NCBI GenBank assembly: GCA_965243825.1
Contig: CBDEVT010000001.1
Span: 682,001-746,000 of the forward strand
DNA length: 64,000 nt
DNA from: JAJCYX01 sp965243825
GTDB lineage: Bacteria; Chloroflexota; Dehalococcoidia; Lucifugimonadales; Lucifugimonadaceae
Reading direction: 5' to 3'
Positions within the stretch are counted from its first letter, which is position 1, and every line of letters starts with the position of its first letter. The position numbers were made by a program, and so were the translations under genes. The notes below the pieces were generated by a model that was not told the DNA's origin, made no database searches, and saw nothing but the letters and a program-made list of their open reading frames with translations. This document shows, in pieces, positions 26,700-35,838 of the stretch.

Positions 26700-26803
26700 T
26701 GATTATGCGTTGAGGTCAAGCTGCGTTATGATTCAGTCTTCGACGTACGGATCAACAGAGGCCTCCCGAGCGAACACTCGATGATTACCGGACGGAGTAA
26801 CAG

Positions 26804-27544
26804 ATGGCAACAGTGGCTAACAAGAGATCTGGAAAATCGACACGGCATCAGCACGGTGAGATTCGTCTTACCCAGGCGATGGAAAACTACCTGCTATCGA
26901 TTTACCTGGTCGAAGAACAGGGACTTCGTGTCACAAACTCGAATCTCGTGGCGCAGCTACGTCGAGTTCCTGAAACCGAAAACCTCGGGACATCTCTGCC
27001 CTCCGTCTCAGGCATGCTGAGGCGAATGGAGCGAGAGCAACTTATACGCATCACCGAATCCCGGGACATCGGCTTGACGCCAACCGGCAAAGCGCTTGCG
27101 GAACGGATGATTCGCCGACACCGACTTGCTGGACGCATGATCGTCGACCTGCTTGGAGTAGATCTCTGGGACGTCAACGCGCAGGCGCACATGCTTGAGC
27201 ACGCGATCTCTGATGAGATCGAGCAGAAGATACGCGAGAAGCTGAACAACCCGAAGACCGACCCGTTCGGACAGCCGATTCCGGGTTCCGGCTACAGGCA
27301 ATCGAAGAACGTCATCACATTGGACAACGCCCCAAACGGGAGCCAGATGACCGTTGATCGCATTCCTGAAGACGACGAGGAACTGGTGAAATATCTCGTC
27401 GAGTCCGGCGTGCTACCCGGCGTTAACGTCCGCGTTGATGATGTCGCGCCATACCGCGGGGTGGTATCGCTGACGGTTGACGGCAAGGCTGCGGTGCTTG
27501 GCTACGCGGTAGCGAATCGCATCATGTTGCGGCCGGCGTTATAG
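26804..27544 (+). CDS. DtxR/MntR-family metal-dependent regulator
   Basis: 246 residues: an N-terminal winged helix (LTQAMENYLLSIYLVEEQG, VTNSNLVAQLRRV, SLPSVSGMLRRMEREQLI), the dimerisation domain with metal ligands in RHRLAGRMIVDLLGV, AHMLEHAISDEIE, and a C-terminal SH3/FeoA-like domain (ELVKYLVESGVLPGVNVRVDD). In the family, metal binding activates DNA binding at iron or manganese genes. Compared with usual DtxR proteins the HTH has an insert (ETENLGTSLP). Start ATG 26804 with CGGAG seven bases before. Confidence 0.88.
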   Translation: MATVANKRSGKSTRHQHGEIRLTQAMENYLLSIYLVEEQGLRVTNSNLVAQLRRVPETENLGTSLPSVSGMLRRMEREQLIRITESRDIGLTPTGKALAERMIRRHRLAGRMIVDLLGVDLWDVNAQAHMLEHAISDEIEQKIREKLNNPKTDPFGQPIPGSGYRQSKNVITLDNAPNGSQMTVDRIPEDDEELVKYLVESGVLPGVNVRVDDVAPYRGVVSLTVDGKAAVLGYAVANRIMLRPAL

Positions 27545-27604
27545 GCGGAGCGCGTTAGCCCCGCTCCTGATCGACACAGGACATCGAGTTGTGATCCGCC
27601 GACT

Positions 27605-28345
27605 CTAGTCCACTTCTACGCGCGGGGGTGGGTTCAGCACCGGGTGCATCGCAAGCAGTTTCGCCGTCTCAGTGCCAGCGTTGTAGATGCCGTGACGAAC
27701 CTTAGGCTCACAGGCAAATATGTCACCTGCTGCCATCGGAATGTTGTCGTCTTCCGCGTATACGGCGGTCAAAGTGCCTTCCAGGCAGAACATGGCTTCT
27801 TCGTGCGCCGGGTGGAAGTGGTTCGGTGCTACCGAGCCCGGTGCAAATGTCAGCTCACTGAAGTAGGTTGACTCCGCACCAAGGAAGTCGCCCACCATGT
27901 CGAATCTGCTGATGCCGGGCGCGAACTCGAAGGACTCAACTCTGCCTCGAAAGAATGCACCGTTCGCAGGTGGTTCATCGACAAAATCCACTTCAGGTAT
28001 CTCTTCACGCTCTGGCGCAGGATTTGGATACATCGTGATTAGGCGGGCTGTCGAGTCGCCGACGTTTTCAAGCCCGTGGCCGACATTTCGAGTAGCGACG
28101 ATGCAGTCACCCGCCGATGCCCGGAACCGGTTTCCACCGAGGCGAAACTCTATCTCGCCCTCCACAACGAAGATCGACTCCTCGGTATTCGGGTGGATGT
28201 GGTAGGCAGAACGCTTGCCGGGTTCAACGGAGAGATCCGCCACCGTCAGGTACTCGGAACCTGTTGCAGCTCCTACCATCGCGGTCGCAGTCGCTCCTGG
28301 GAACGGCGAGCTTTCCTTCTGTTCGGTTCTCCTGATGACCGGCAT
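27605..28345 (-). CDS. Bicupin (double cupin domain) protein
   Basis: 246 residues with two cupin barrels: YHIHPNTEESIFVVEGEIEF and its GDCIVATRNVGHGLEN partner in the first (~35-110), NHFHPAHEEAMFCLEG with GDIFACEPKVRHGIYN in the second (~165-235). Each holds His/Glu metal ligands. Such proteins include dioxygenases and isomerases. It follows the alcohol dehydrogenase gene by 53 bases in the same direction. Confidence 0.85.
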   Translation of the reverse strand: MPVIRRTEQKESSPFPGATATAMVGAATGSEYLTVADLSVEPGKRSAYHIHPNTEESIFVVEGEIEFRLGGNRFRASAGDCIVATRNVGHGLENVGDSTARLITMYPNPAPEREEIPEVDFVDEPPANGAFFRGRVESFEFAPGISRFDMVGDFLGAESTYFSELTFAPGSVAPNHFHPAHEEAMFCLEGTLTAVYAEDDNIPMAAGDIFACEPKVRHGIYNAGTETAKLLAMHPVLNPPPRVEVD

Positions 28346-28398
28346 TCAGATCCTGCTTTCTGGTTACTTCTCGTTTTTTTTCGTTCGAGTGAGCGATT

Positions 28399-29454
28399 CT
28401 ACGGGATGACCATCACCCTGATGGCACCGGATTCCGCTTTGTGGTCCGCCGCTGAGAATGCCTCGGAAATATGCTCGATTGGGAATTCGTGTGTCTTGAT
28501 CGGGTCAGGGTTGAGACGGCCAGCCTCCATGAGTTCGAGAGACTGGACGAACTCTGACTTGCCGTTCCAGCTTGAGAAGCTGTTCGACCACCGAACGGTA
28601 ATCTCACGCTGCATGGCCAGAGCAGGATCAATTTCCTGCGACTTAGTGAACAGGCCCAGTACCGAAACAGCTCCGCCGCTGCTGGTCATAGACATCGCCT
28701 GCGAGATGAGCTGGCCTCTGCCACCGACGGTCTCATAGGTCACAGCAGAACCTTGACCGTCCGTTGCCGCCATCACGCCTTCAACCGGATCACCATCAAT
28801 TAAGCAGACAGTCTTGTCTGCGGCACCCGATTCGACTGCGTTTTTGAGCGGTTCTGGTCGAGTGCCGATCATCACGACCTGTTTAACCCCAGATGCCTTG
28901 AGCACCTGTCCAAGGGTCATAGCTATGGCGCCAGCGCCGATGATCGCCGCTGTCTTGCCAGTCGGCACAGGTGAACGGTTCATCGCATGGACGCCACAGG
29001 CATAGCAATCTAAAAGTGCCGCAGCGCCGAAACTGATTGATTCACTGATCGGGTGCAGGTTTTCAGCGACGCAGACGTCGTACTGGGAAAAGCCGTGACT
29101 TGATTGCTTGACGCCGTTGCGGAAGCCCCTGGTTGGGCAGAGATGGTTCTGGCCCTGTGAACACCACTCACATTCACCACAGCCAAGTAGATGTTCCGCT
29201 TCGACTGCGACACGTTGCCCAACGGCAAGACCTGTCACTCCGGCGCCTAGAGCAGTCACCTCACCTGCAAGCTCGTGCCCCTGCTGCCATGGGACGTCAT
29301 TGTTCGATTCCCGGTGGCCTCGATAGTTGTGTAGATCGGAACCACACACTCCCGCCGCCCTGATTCGAATCAGGGCCTCACCAGGTCCGGGATCGGGAAT
29401 TGGACGGTCTTCGACACGGATATCGCGACCGCCAAAGAACAGTGCTGCTTTCAT
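28399..29454 (-). CDS. Zinc-dependent alcohol dehydrogenase (MDR family)
   Basis: 351 residues of the medium-chain dehydrogenase/reductase family. Catalytic zinc ligands lie in AGVCGSDLHNY and GHELAG; structural zinc cysteines in CGECEWCSQGQNHLC. The nucleotide-binding motif is AAIIGAGAIAMTLG near residue 170, followed by MIGTRPE. Resembles sorbitol/threonine dehydrogenase-like enzymes. Probably oxidises a polyol or sugar alcohol (inference). Upstream of the bicupin. Confidence 0.88.
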   Translation of the reverse strand: MKAALFFGGRDIRVEDRPIPDPGPGEALIRIRAAGVCGSDLHNYRGHRESNNDVPWQQGHELAGEVTALGAGVTGLAVGQRVAVEAEHLLGCGECEWCSQGQNHLCPTRGFRNGVKQSSHGFSQYDVCVAENLHPISESISFGAAALLDCYACGVHAMNRSPVPTGKTAAIIGAGAIAMTLGQVLKASGVKQVVMIGTRPEPLKNAVESGAADKTVCLIDGDPVEGVMAATDGQGSAVTYETVGGRGQLISQAMSMTSSGGAVSVLGLFTKSQEIDPALAMQREITVRWSNSFSSWNGKSEFVQSLELMEAGRLNPDPIKTHEFPIEHISEAFSAADHKAESGAIRVMVIP

Positions 29455-29568
29455 GCCAAGAGACTTTAGCAGCCCGATGCGTAACTCTCACCAGGTGCCT
29501 TGTGAAGGCATCAATAGAAGAGTTGCCGCGGATTCAGTCCCTGAACTATTCCCAGGTCCGCTCGTCAG

Positions 29569-30372
29569 TTATTCGAATGAGATCACTCGATCGGTCACCG
29601 TCACGACGCCTTCGGACACAATGGCGCTCTCCGGGTGCGCTGCGAATTCGTTCAGGTCAACGTGGAGCATCATGTCCAGCGCAATGCTGCCTAACTCGAA
29701 CACAACGTCTTCCGGTTCGCCACCAGCATGCTCCGTGATGTCGATTGCGTACTCACCCTCCGCCACAAAGTCTAGATCCACGGGAAGCAGCAAACCACCG
29801 CCTGAGATGCAGGGGTCCAATGGACCCGGGTAAGGAGCGAAACAGGTAAATGCCGCCGTGCCCTCCAATCCAAGGCTCAGAGCACCAGCCGTCTTGCCTT
29901 CACCTTCACCTGTAAGGAATGCGCCGGAGACTTCGCCGATGATATCGCCGCTAACCACTTCAGCGAGGAGCCCTTTGCCACCAGAGGAAGAAGGCACGGT
30001 GTACGGGATTAGTTCGATCGATTTCACGTCGAGCATCATCTCGTAACCGGACAGCCCGACCACGCTTTCTTTGTCGAAGCTGTTGCCTCCGAAGGTTTCG
30101 CAATCACCCTCCAGACATACCAGCACCGCAGTCAATTCGCCCTCAATGTGCTGGTCAGTTGCCTCAATGCTTATCGACTTCAGACCAGATTCATCGAACT
30201 CGAATTCAGCCTCCGGAGCAGATCCTCCACCAAGCCAGGATCCGATCCAGCCGTACGCTTCAAAACTGGCCGCCCATGAGTCATCTTCACCATCGGCCAT
30301 CACCGAGGTGATCGTTGTCAGGGCCAGCGCACTTACAGTCAACAGTACGAGCGATCTGCGAATGGTCTTCAT
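29569..30372 (-). CDS. Secreted protein of unknown function
   Basis: 267 residues beginning with a Sec signal peptide (KTIRRSLVLLTVSALALTTI... cleaved after VMA) and rich in beta-prone, Gly/Glu segments. Two short Cys pairs occur (CLEGDC and CFAPYPGPLDPC) and may form disulfides outside the cell. ATG 30372 has AGAGG five bases before; TTG 30384 would extend by four residues. No family recognised. Confidence 0.65.
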   Translation of the reverse strand: MKTIRRSLVLLTVSALALTTITSVMADGEDDSWAASFEAYGWIGSWLGGGSAPEAEFEFDESGLKSISIEATDQHIEGELTAVLVCLEGDCETFGGNSFDKESVVGLSGYEMMLDVKSIELIPYTVPSSSGGKGLLAEVVSGDIIGEVSGAFLTGEGEGKTAGALSLGLEGTAAFTCFAPYPGPLDPCISGGGLLLPVDLDFVAEGEYAIDITEHAGGEPEDVVFELGSIALDMMLHVDLNEFAAHPESAIVSEGVVTVTDRVISFE

Positions 30373-30420
30373 TTTTCCTCTCAAGTAACAAATTCAGGCA
30401 GCCGAGCAGCATCGTGCTGA

Positions 30421-30690
30421 TCAGGCGCTTGCGCAGGAATTCTGAGGAAGCTGGCGGCCCACAGCCAGACCATTGGTTTCACTTTGCTCGTACTTTTGGA
30501 GCAAGCCGACCACACCGACTACAGATGCCTGAGTGTCCGCTACAGGCCATGCAGAAAAAGGATGCCCGGGAAAGTAATCGGCGGCGAGGATTCGTTCATC
30601 ACGGGCTAGCTTGTGAACGAATCGTATAAATGGCCTGTTATTAGCCACGGTCAACCAGAGCTCGATCGCACAGTAGAACTCAGGTGACAC
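30421..30690 (-). CDS. Doubtful small open frame between two minus-strand genes
   Basis: An 89-codon frame, GTG start, in the 347-base gap between the secreted protein and the membrane protein. It shows no family features or ribosome site. Its composition is plausible for protein (AIELWLTVANNRPFIRFVHK), so I list it rather than drop it, but it may be chance. Confidence 0.2.
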   Translation of the reverse strand: MSPEFYCAIELWLTVANNRPFIRFVHKLARDERILAADYFPGHPFSAWPVADTQASVVGVVGLLQKYEQSETNGLAVGRQLPQNSCASA

Positions 30691-30719
30691 ACGCGATGAC
30701 CACCGCTGTGAGTTTGAAG

Positions 30720-31991
30720 TTACGCCTCGGCTGGCGTCTCAGCACCACGGTTGTTCACCGCAAGGGCTATTGCGTAGATCCCAAGCAAAACGACCACTGA
30801 ACGCCCGGTCGTGCCAATAGTGTTGAAGAACCAGTACCAGATTTCGCTTCCTTCTGATTCCCGTTCCACGAAAACGATCAGCGCCGTGGCGATAAGGCCG
30901 AGGTACAGAATCGTGTAGAGCGCCATACCTACTTTTCTAATGAGGCCTGGGAGATCAGCGCGTGAGTCACCGGTCAAGTACGAAATAGCGTAAAGGCCTG
31001 CGTACAACAGTACGAAACCTGTAGCCATCTGCAGGCCACGGCTGGTCATCTCAGCCCAGAAATCAGAGGCAGGCGAGTTGCGTTCATCCCAGAGGATCGC
31101 CAGAACGGCTGCACCAGACACCAGTGAATAGGCGAAAAGAAGGAATCTCCCGAGAGACTCTGGACGATCAAGATGATCGATCAAATCACCTCGTTCTTTG
31201 GGCTGAACATCCAGCAGCCTGTTCAAGATCAGCCGCGCGATGAGCAGGAGACCAACAAACATGAGCACGACAGACAGGCGCCAGAAAAACTCACTCAGGA
31301 TGAAGGCCCATGGATCGCCCTCGGCTATCCAGCCTTCGAATATCAGTTCGATCAACCCGATCGCAGCTAGTACAGGTATTGCGTACTTAACTATCTCGAA
31401 CGATTGCTGAATGTTTGTAACAGGCCAGAACCCGGTCTTTTCGGCCGATGATGACTCGGTCCCTTCCGCCTTGGTCTCGGCATCTGGATCGTCGGCGTTG
31501 TCTGCGGGTGCTTGAACTGAATCCCGTTGGTTTAGCGCATCAAGGACTGCAATCGCGGCCACCATCACAACTGGAATAGCGATCGTGAAGAAGAGATTGT
31601 CGAATAATTGCCACCAGAACCATCGCTGAGGTGCATCCCACCATGCGTCCGAGTTGAAAATTAGGTGCAGTAGCCCGACTACTAGAATCACGATCGGAAA
31701 AAATCTGATTAGTTGCGATGCGGGTGGTAGACCGAACGGCATCAGACTCGTTATGCCGCCGTCGGTTCTTCGAACATGCTCAAGAAAGCCAAGACCCAGG
31801 ACGACATACCCAACAGCAACAATTGCGGCGAAGAGGTCGTTAAAGAACCCCTTCAGTAAGCTGTCTGCCCCACCGCCATCGAACGCCACCTGATCGAGAA
31901 TCAGGTGAACAAGACCGATAACTATCGCCCCTGTAACGGCCCATCGCAGGAGTTGTTCAGGATTGAGAATCGCGTTCTTGACCGTGCTCAT
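30720..31991 (-). CDS. Polytopic membrane protein of unknown function
   Basis: 423 residues with about ten hydrophobic helices, arranged as two similar halves (each starts with segments like LLRWAVTGAIVIGLVHLILD and AIPVLAAIGLIELIFEG) joined by an acidic loop (~165-195, EAETKAEGTESS-like). Repeated WFF/WFW segments occur. No transport signature seen. It follows a 45-residue companion gene by 10 bases with GAGGTGG before its ATG, so the two are one operon. Confidence 0.65.
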   Translation of the reverse strand: MSTVKNAILNPEQLLRWAVTGAIVIGLVHLILDQVAFDGGGADSLLKGFFNDLFAAIVAVGYVVLGLGFLEHVRRTDGGITSLMPFGLPPASQLIRFFPIVILVVGLLHLIFNSDAWWDAPQRWFWWQLFDNLFFTIAIPVVMVAAIAVLDALNQRDSVQAPADNADDPDAETKAEGTESSSAEKTGFWPVTNIQQSFEIVKYAIPVLAAIGLIELIFEGWIAEGDPWAFILSEFFWRLSVVLMFVGLLLIARLILNRLLDVQPKERGDLIDHLDRPESLGRFLLFAYSLVSGAAVLAILWDERNSPASDFWAEMTSRGLQMATGFVLLYAGLYAISYLTGDSRADLPGLIRKVGMALYTILYLGLIATALIVFVERESEGSEIWYWFFNTIGTTGRSVVVLLGIYAIALAVNNRGAETPAEA

Positions 31992-32001
31992 GAACCACCT
32001 C

Positions 32002-32139
32002 TTACCCTCTGGTCGGTTCCGTCACACCGGCCCACACCGCGACTGCGATTGCGATCAGCAGTAGTGTCACTAACAACAGCACCGAAACCGTTTCTAGTGC
32101 GCCACGTTCACTGAAGTTCACCAATTGCTGCAACTTCAT
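32002..32139 (-). CDS. 45-residue single-pass membrane protein
   Basis: A small frame with an excellent GAGAGGT site five bases before ATG 32139. The peptide begins MKLQQLVNFSERGALETVSV, then has one hydrophobic helix (LLLVTLLLIAIAVAVWAGV) and a short tail ending TRG. It lies 10 bases upstream of the 423-residue membrane protein and probably forms part of it. No family recognised. Confidence 0.65.
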   Translation of the reverse strand: MKLQQLVNFSERGALETVSVLLLVTLLLIAIAVAVWAGVTEPTRG

Positions 32140-32227
32140 TCAGACCTCTCATGCGTCCTGTTGAACAGCCCGGAGTATACACAGCGACGACAAAACAAGC
32201 TCGGAGAGTCGAAAGTGAACGGAAAAG

Positions 32228-33769
32228 TTAGCCGGCCGGTAGCCAGAGCTCGGTTTCAGGAAAGAAGCTGGTCCAGCCGAACCAGAACACGTCCTGAGCC
32301 GTCTGGCGAGGAAGCGGGTCAAGAAATGGCACTTCAGGTATGAGTGCGTCCTCGGTGATTGTCCATGCAACCCCATCCTGGTCGGCCAAACTGTTCTGAT
32401 TGGCGACTGTGAAGGTGCGATCACCGCGCCTGTAAGCCCTAACTGACTCAGACTCGGCATCACCAACGACGACTATCGGAGTTTCTGCTACCGCGTCATT
32501 CACGACGCCAGCATCAATCACCTGTTCGGCGATGTAGGCCCTCGCGTTCTCGCCCTGTCTTACACCAAGTACACGAGTCTTCGCATCAAGAGTGGTGTTC
32601 TGGTCCCAGACGGGGAACAGAAGCGCATCACCGTGGAAGTACTCAAAGTAGATCGCGCGGGCGTCATCCGGGTGGTGGTATGTGCGGCGGAATCCTTGCT
32701 CGAGTGACAGGACGGTAGTTTCGGGGTGCTTCTCAAACCATGCACCCCAACGGGCGACGGTCATCGGCAGGCTCTCCAACTCGATGCCACTCCCGACGAG
32801 ATCACCGACAACCGGTCGCCCGGTCTGCTGCTGCCAGAGGGTCTCAGTGGTCCGGTCGTACATCAGCTTGTTGCTCTGGTACAGAAATCCCGATGTCCCG
32901 AACGTCTCGACCTGCCCGTTGACTTCACCCTTGTAGAGGATGCCGGAGCCGCAGAGCGTGCAGTAAGACAGTGTGACGTTCATGCCGCCGAGAATGTCGT
33001 TCGCCATCTCATGTGAGTTCATGATTCGGAATGGATAGGCCCGAACCTCGCCATTGATGATGACTCCGAACACGAGTTCCTCAGGGTCAAGGAAAGCAGC
33101 TTCACGACCCGGGATCACGTTCGGATTTTCCAGAGGCGGGATGCCATCGCGCGCAACACCACCCCACTGGATTCCTTCCAGCGGAATGGTTGTCGGAACT
33201 CCGTTGTAAAGAAAGCTGTGGAAGCTGGTGTCGAACGGTGAGTAAAGATTGGCTTTCCAATTCGCGTAGCCGGGCAAAGTCACTGAATCCTGGCTTCCAA
33301 GCCACTCATGCCAGGCAAAGAAATCGTCACCGGCAAAGCTTTCGCCTGTGAGCTGATGCAGCGTATCGCCCAGCGCTTCAGCCTGGTCTTCCTCGATGGC
33401 AAATCGAGTGATCTCCACTAGCGGTGGGATCAGGCCGGGATGCCTTAGTTCCAGGGCAGCTTCAAGCGCAGGCAACTGCACTCCACCAACGTCGTTTTCG
33501 TAGAAGTCCACGAAAAGCTCAGACATCACTCGCGCTGCCCGCAGATCTGCTTCTGCTGGCACAGGTGTTTCAATCACGATCTCGCCGGATCGAGGAGTGA
33601 GAGTGGCTCCTGGAGTGACAGCTTCACCGGCGCCGTTCGTGGGAGTCGACGTGATTTCGGAAGTAGGCTCGACCGTGGTTTCTGCGCAGGCAACTGCTAC
33701 AGCGCTCATCGCAAGAGCGAACACGCCAATAGAAACACGGTTACGGCCTGATATGAGATTCATGTTCAC
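32228..33769 (-). CDS. DUF3179 domain lipoprotein
   Basis: 513 residues. The signal ends in a lipobox AVAVAC near residue 28, followed by a Thr/Pro-rich spacer. The DUF3179 domain (~190-500) shows PVIPGREAAFLDP-like start, INGEVRAYPFRIMNSHEMAND, SYCTLCGSGILY (Cys pair) and LWQQQTGRPVVGD. Function of DUF3179 unknown; probably extracellular and membrane-anchored. A second DUF3179 protein is at 35839. Some upstream segment (~70-190) is helical. Confidence 0.85.
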   Translation of the reverse strand: MNMNLISGRNRVSIGVFALAMSAVAVACAETTVEPTSEITSTPTNGAGEAVTPGATLTPRSGEIVIETPVPAEADLRAARVMSELFVDFYENDVGGVQLPALEAALELRHPGLIPPLVEITRFAIEEDQAEALGDTLHQLTGESFAGDDFFAWHEWLGSQDSVTLPGYANWKANLYSPFDTSFHSFLYNGVPTTIPLEGIQWGGVARDGIPPLENPNVIPGREAAFLDPEELVFGVIINGEVRAYPFRIMNSHEMANDILGGMNVTLSYCTLCGSGILYKGEVNGQVETFGTSGFLYQSNKLMYDRTTETLWQQQTGRPVVGDLVGSGIELESLPMTVARWGAWFEKHPETTVLSLEQGFRRTYHHPDDARAIYFEYFHGDALLFPVWDQNTTLDAKTRVLGVRQGENARAYIAEQVIDAGVVNDAVAETPIVVVGDAESESVRAYRRGDRTFTVANQNSLADQDGVAWTITEDALIPEVPFLDPLPRQTAQDVFWFGWTSFFPETELWLPAG

Positions 33770-33889
33770 GTCTATTTAGAGTGAACGCACAGTCGGCAGT
33801 CGCGGGTTTTCTTCACAGATTCTGTGCAATCTGAACTCAATGTCAGAATTTTTTAGGCTCATTGACCACAGAGTATGACAACGAGGACT

Positions 33890-34567
33890 CTACGCTTCAG
33901 GCCACTTCTGGAGGTTCCAGGCGGCTTCCCAGAACAGGTACTCGTAGCGAGTGCTTTCTCGAAACGCACTCAGCATGCGTTGTTTCTGGTCTTCGGTTGC
34001 GGACAGGCCGAGATCGTCGACGAAATTACGCAACCACGCTGTCAGTTCACGGTAGCCGGGATCGTTGTAACCGGCGACCCATCTCGCGTGAAAGGACTCT
34101 TCTGGCGCTTTAATCACCTTTGCAAGATTCTGGCCGATCTCGTCATAGCCCCACTGGCACGGAAGGAGTGCCGCGGAGAGCTGGTGAATGTCTCCGTCAT
34201 AAGCTAATCGCAGGAGGTGGTCGGTATAGGCAACGGTTGCTGGCATCGGTTCCGTGGCTTCCAACTCTTCGAACGTGATGCCAAAGTCCTTGCAAAATCC
34301 TCGATGCAGTTCCATCTCTGAGTTCAGCGTCTCGTCCAGCAACGCGGCCCAGTGCCCCATCGAGTCAAGACCCGGACTCTTTGCTGCGGCTAACGCAAGG
34401 ACTCGTGCGTAGTCGATCAGAAACAGGTAGTCCTGTCGCATGTAGTACTGGAACCGCTCGAGGGAAAGAGTTCCATCACCCATGGAGACCACGAATGGAT
34501 GGTCCTCATGCGCTTTCTTCCAATCCGCGGCGCAGGCGGAACGAAGTTCGTCTGATGTTCCGCTCAT
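33890..34567 (-). CDS. TenA/thiaminase II family protein
   Basis: 225 residues of the all-helical TenA family, which hydrolyses aminopyrimidine thiamin breakdown products. The catalytic Cys of LPCQWGYDEIG matches the usual LPCFWIYAEIG site, and FQYYMRQDYLFLIDYAR and RYEYLFWEAAW are family segments. ATG 34567 overlaps the stop of the cyclophilin-like gene (ATGA); the 48-residue extension to 34711 lies wholly within that gene. Its pairing with rraA is unusual, so its substrate may differ from thiamin. Confidence 0.88.
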   Translation of the reverse strand: MSGTSDELRSACAADWKKAHEDHPFVVSMGDGTLSLERFQYYMRQDYLFLIDYARVLALAAAKSPGLDSMGHWAALLDETLNSEMELHRGFCKDFGITFEELEATEPMPATVAYTDHLLRLAYDGDIHQLSAALLPCQWGYDEIGQNLAKVIKAPEESFHARWVAGYNDPGYRELTAWLRNFVDDLGLSATEDQKQRMLSAFRESTRYEYLFWEAAWNLQKWPEA

Positions 34568-34944
34568 GCCCGTTCTATTGAGATCGTGGCACCGGATGAG
34601 ACGGATTTCAAAGTCGTAGAGTCGCCTTCGATCTGCCCCATGACGTTGACTGCTGATGCCGGCCGAATCTCCCCCGGTGCGCTCATCGGGGTGGGACCGA
34701 AGAAGAGGCATAGCGCGTTGCCTGGTGGCCAGTAGGCAACGGCGCCCATCTCGACAGTCTCCTCGGCATAGTCGTCATTTTCCGCCTGGACTGGAATGCC
34801 GAAGTAGATCTCATCGCCCCACGTCTGACCAGACGCCTCAAGAGGCAACGCCTCCCACAGTGCATCTGAAGTCGGTGAGTCGTTCAGAGTTGCGATGACT
34901 GTCACGTCACCGGCGGTGATCTGAATCTGCCTTTCGTCCGCCAT
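34564..34944 (-). CDS. Cyclophilin-like fold protein (DUF3830/TM1367-like)
   Basis: 126 residues resembling the small cyclophilin-like proteins: ITAGDVTVIATLNDSPTSDALWEALPLE, WGDEIYFGIPV, MGAVAYWPPGNALCLFFGPTP. The prolyl isomerase function is not shown for this group. It sits between rraA-like (3 bases away) and tenA-like (overlapping) genes, so all three form a transcript. Confidence 0.8.
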   Translation of the reverse strand: MADERQIQITAGDVTVIATLNDSPTSDALWEALPLEASGQTWGDEIYFGIPVQAENDDYAEETVEMGAVAYWPPGNALCLFFGPTPMSAPGEIRPASAVNVMGQIEGDSTTLKSVSSGATISIERA

Positions 34945-34947
34945 TGC

Positions 34948-35712
34948 TTAACTGCCCTGCTTCTTTTTCCACGCCTCGTAGATCTTCTGGGTCTCATCGT
35001 TGAACGGATAAAAGCCCTTAGGCGAGATCTTGTTTGCCTGCGTGTGCTCTAAGATCGCCTGCTCGACCTCATCATGCTCGATGCACTCATCGAGGATCTC
35101 CTCGGCAAGCTGCGATGGCAGAACGACAACGCCGCTGTCGTCACCGAGAATGATGTCGCCGGGCCAGACGAGAACTCCACCGCACTGCACGGGCTCATTC
35201 ACCGCATACGGCAAGATATTCGGCTCACCGACCGTGGGTGTGCTCGCCCCTCCGAAGACCGGATAGCCATACCGAACGACTTTGTGACCGTCACGGACAC
35301 CACCGTCCGTCACAAGTCCCGCTGCGCCTTTGGTCAGGATGCGTGAGAAGACCACATCGCCACCGGTCGAAACTCCCGAAAGGCCCATCGCGTCCCCGAC
35401 AAACACATCACCAGGCCCGAGAGCTTCAAGAGCCTGCCAGCGGGGTGTTTCATTGAAGCCTTCGCCGTGGGCGCCTGTAGCCACTCGCTTGGCGAGGTCC
35501 GGCCTTGAAGGCAGGTATCGCAGGGTTACGGCCCGACCGACCAGCCGCCTGCCAGGAGCCAGGCTGTGAACGCCCTGCATGTACGTTTTGTCGTATCCAA
35601 GTCGTAGCAACTGGCCGAGAACGGTGGCGTTGGAGACAGACTGATACTTTTCCAACAACTCATCAGAGACCTTTACGGATGGTTCGACCAATGGTTTCTC
35701 CCCAGTGTTCAT
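34948..35712 (-). CDS. RraA/4-carboxy-4-hydroxy-2-oxoadipate aldolase-like protein
   Basis: 254 residues of the RraA-like fold: NATVLGQLLRLG, PGRRLVGRAVTLRYL, GDVFVGDAMGLSGVS, and GLVTDGGVRDGHKVV with the Asp/Arg metal-site residues. Members of this group are metal-dependent aldolases or decarboxylases of oxoacids, or RNase E inhibitors. In a three-gene unit with catabolic-looking partners, the enzymatic role is more likely (inference). First gene of rraA-cyclophilin-like-tenA. Confidence 0.85.
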   Translation of the reverse strand: MNTGEKPLVEPSVKVSDELLEKYQSVSNATVLGQLLRLGYDKTYMQGVHSLAPGRRLVGRAVTLRYLPSRPDLAKRVATGAHGEGFNETPRWQALEALGPGDVFVGDAMGLSGVSTGGDVVFSRILTKGAAGLVTDGGVRDGHKVVRYGYPVFGGASTPTVGEPNILPYAVNEPVQCGGVLVWPGDIILGDDSGVVVLPSQLAEEILDECIEHDEVEQAILEHTQANKISPKGFYPFNDETQKIYEAWKKKQGS

Positions 35713-35838
35713 ATGATCTGTTTGAATGACTGGCCGCAGTATAGCGATGCCAGCGAGGCACCCGAAGCCTTACTTCGATCTACCTGGAAGTTAGAATCAG
35801 GCGCCGGACCCTGATAACGATTGGAGTTCTGACTGCGA

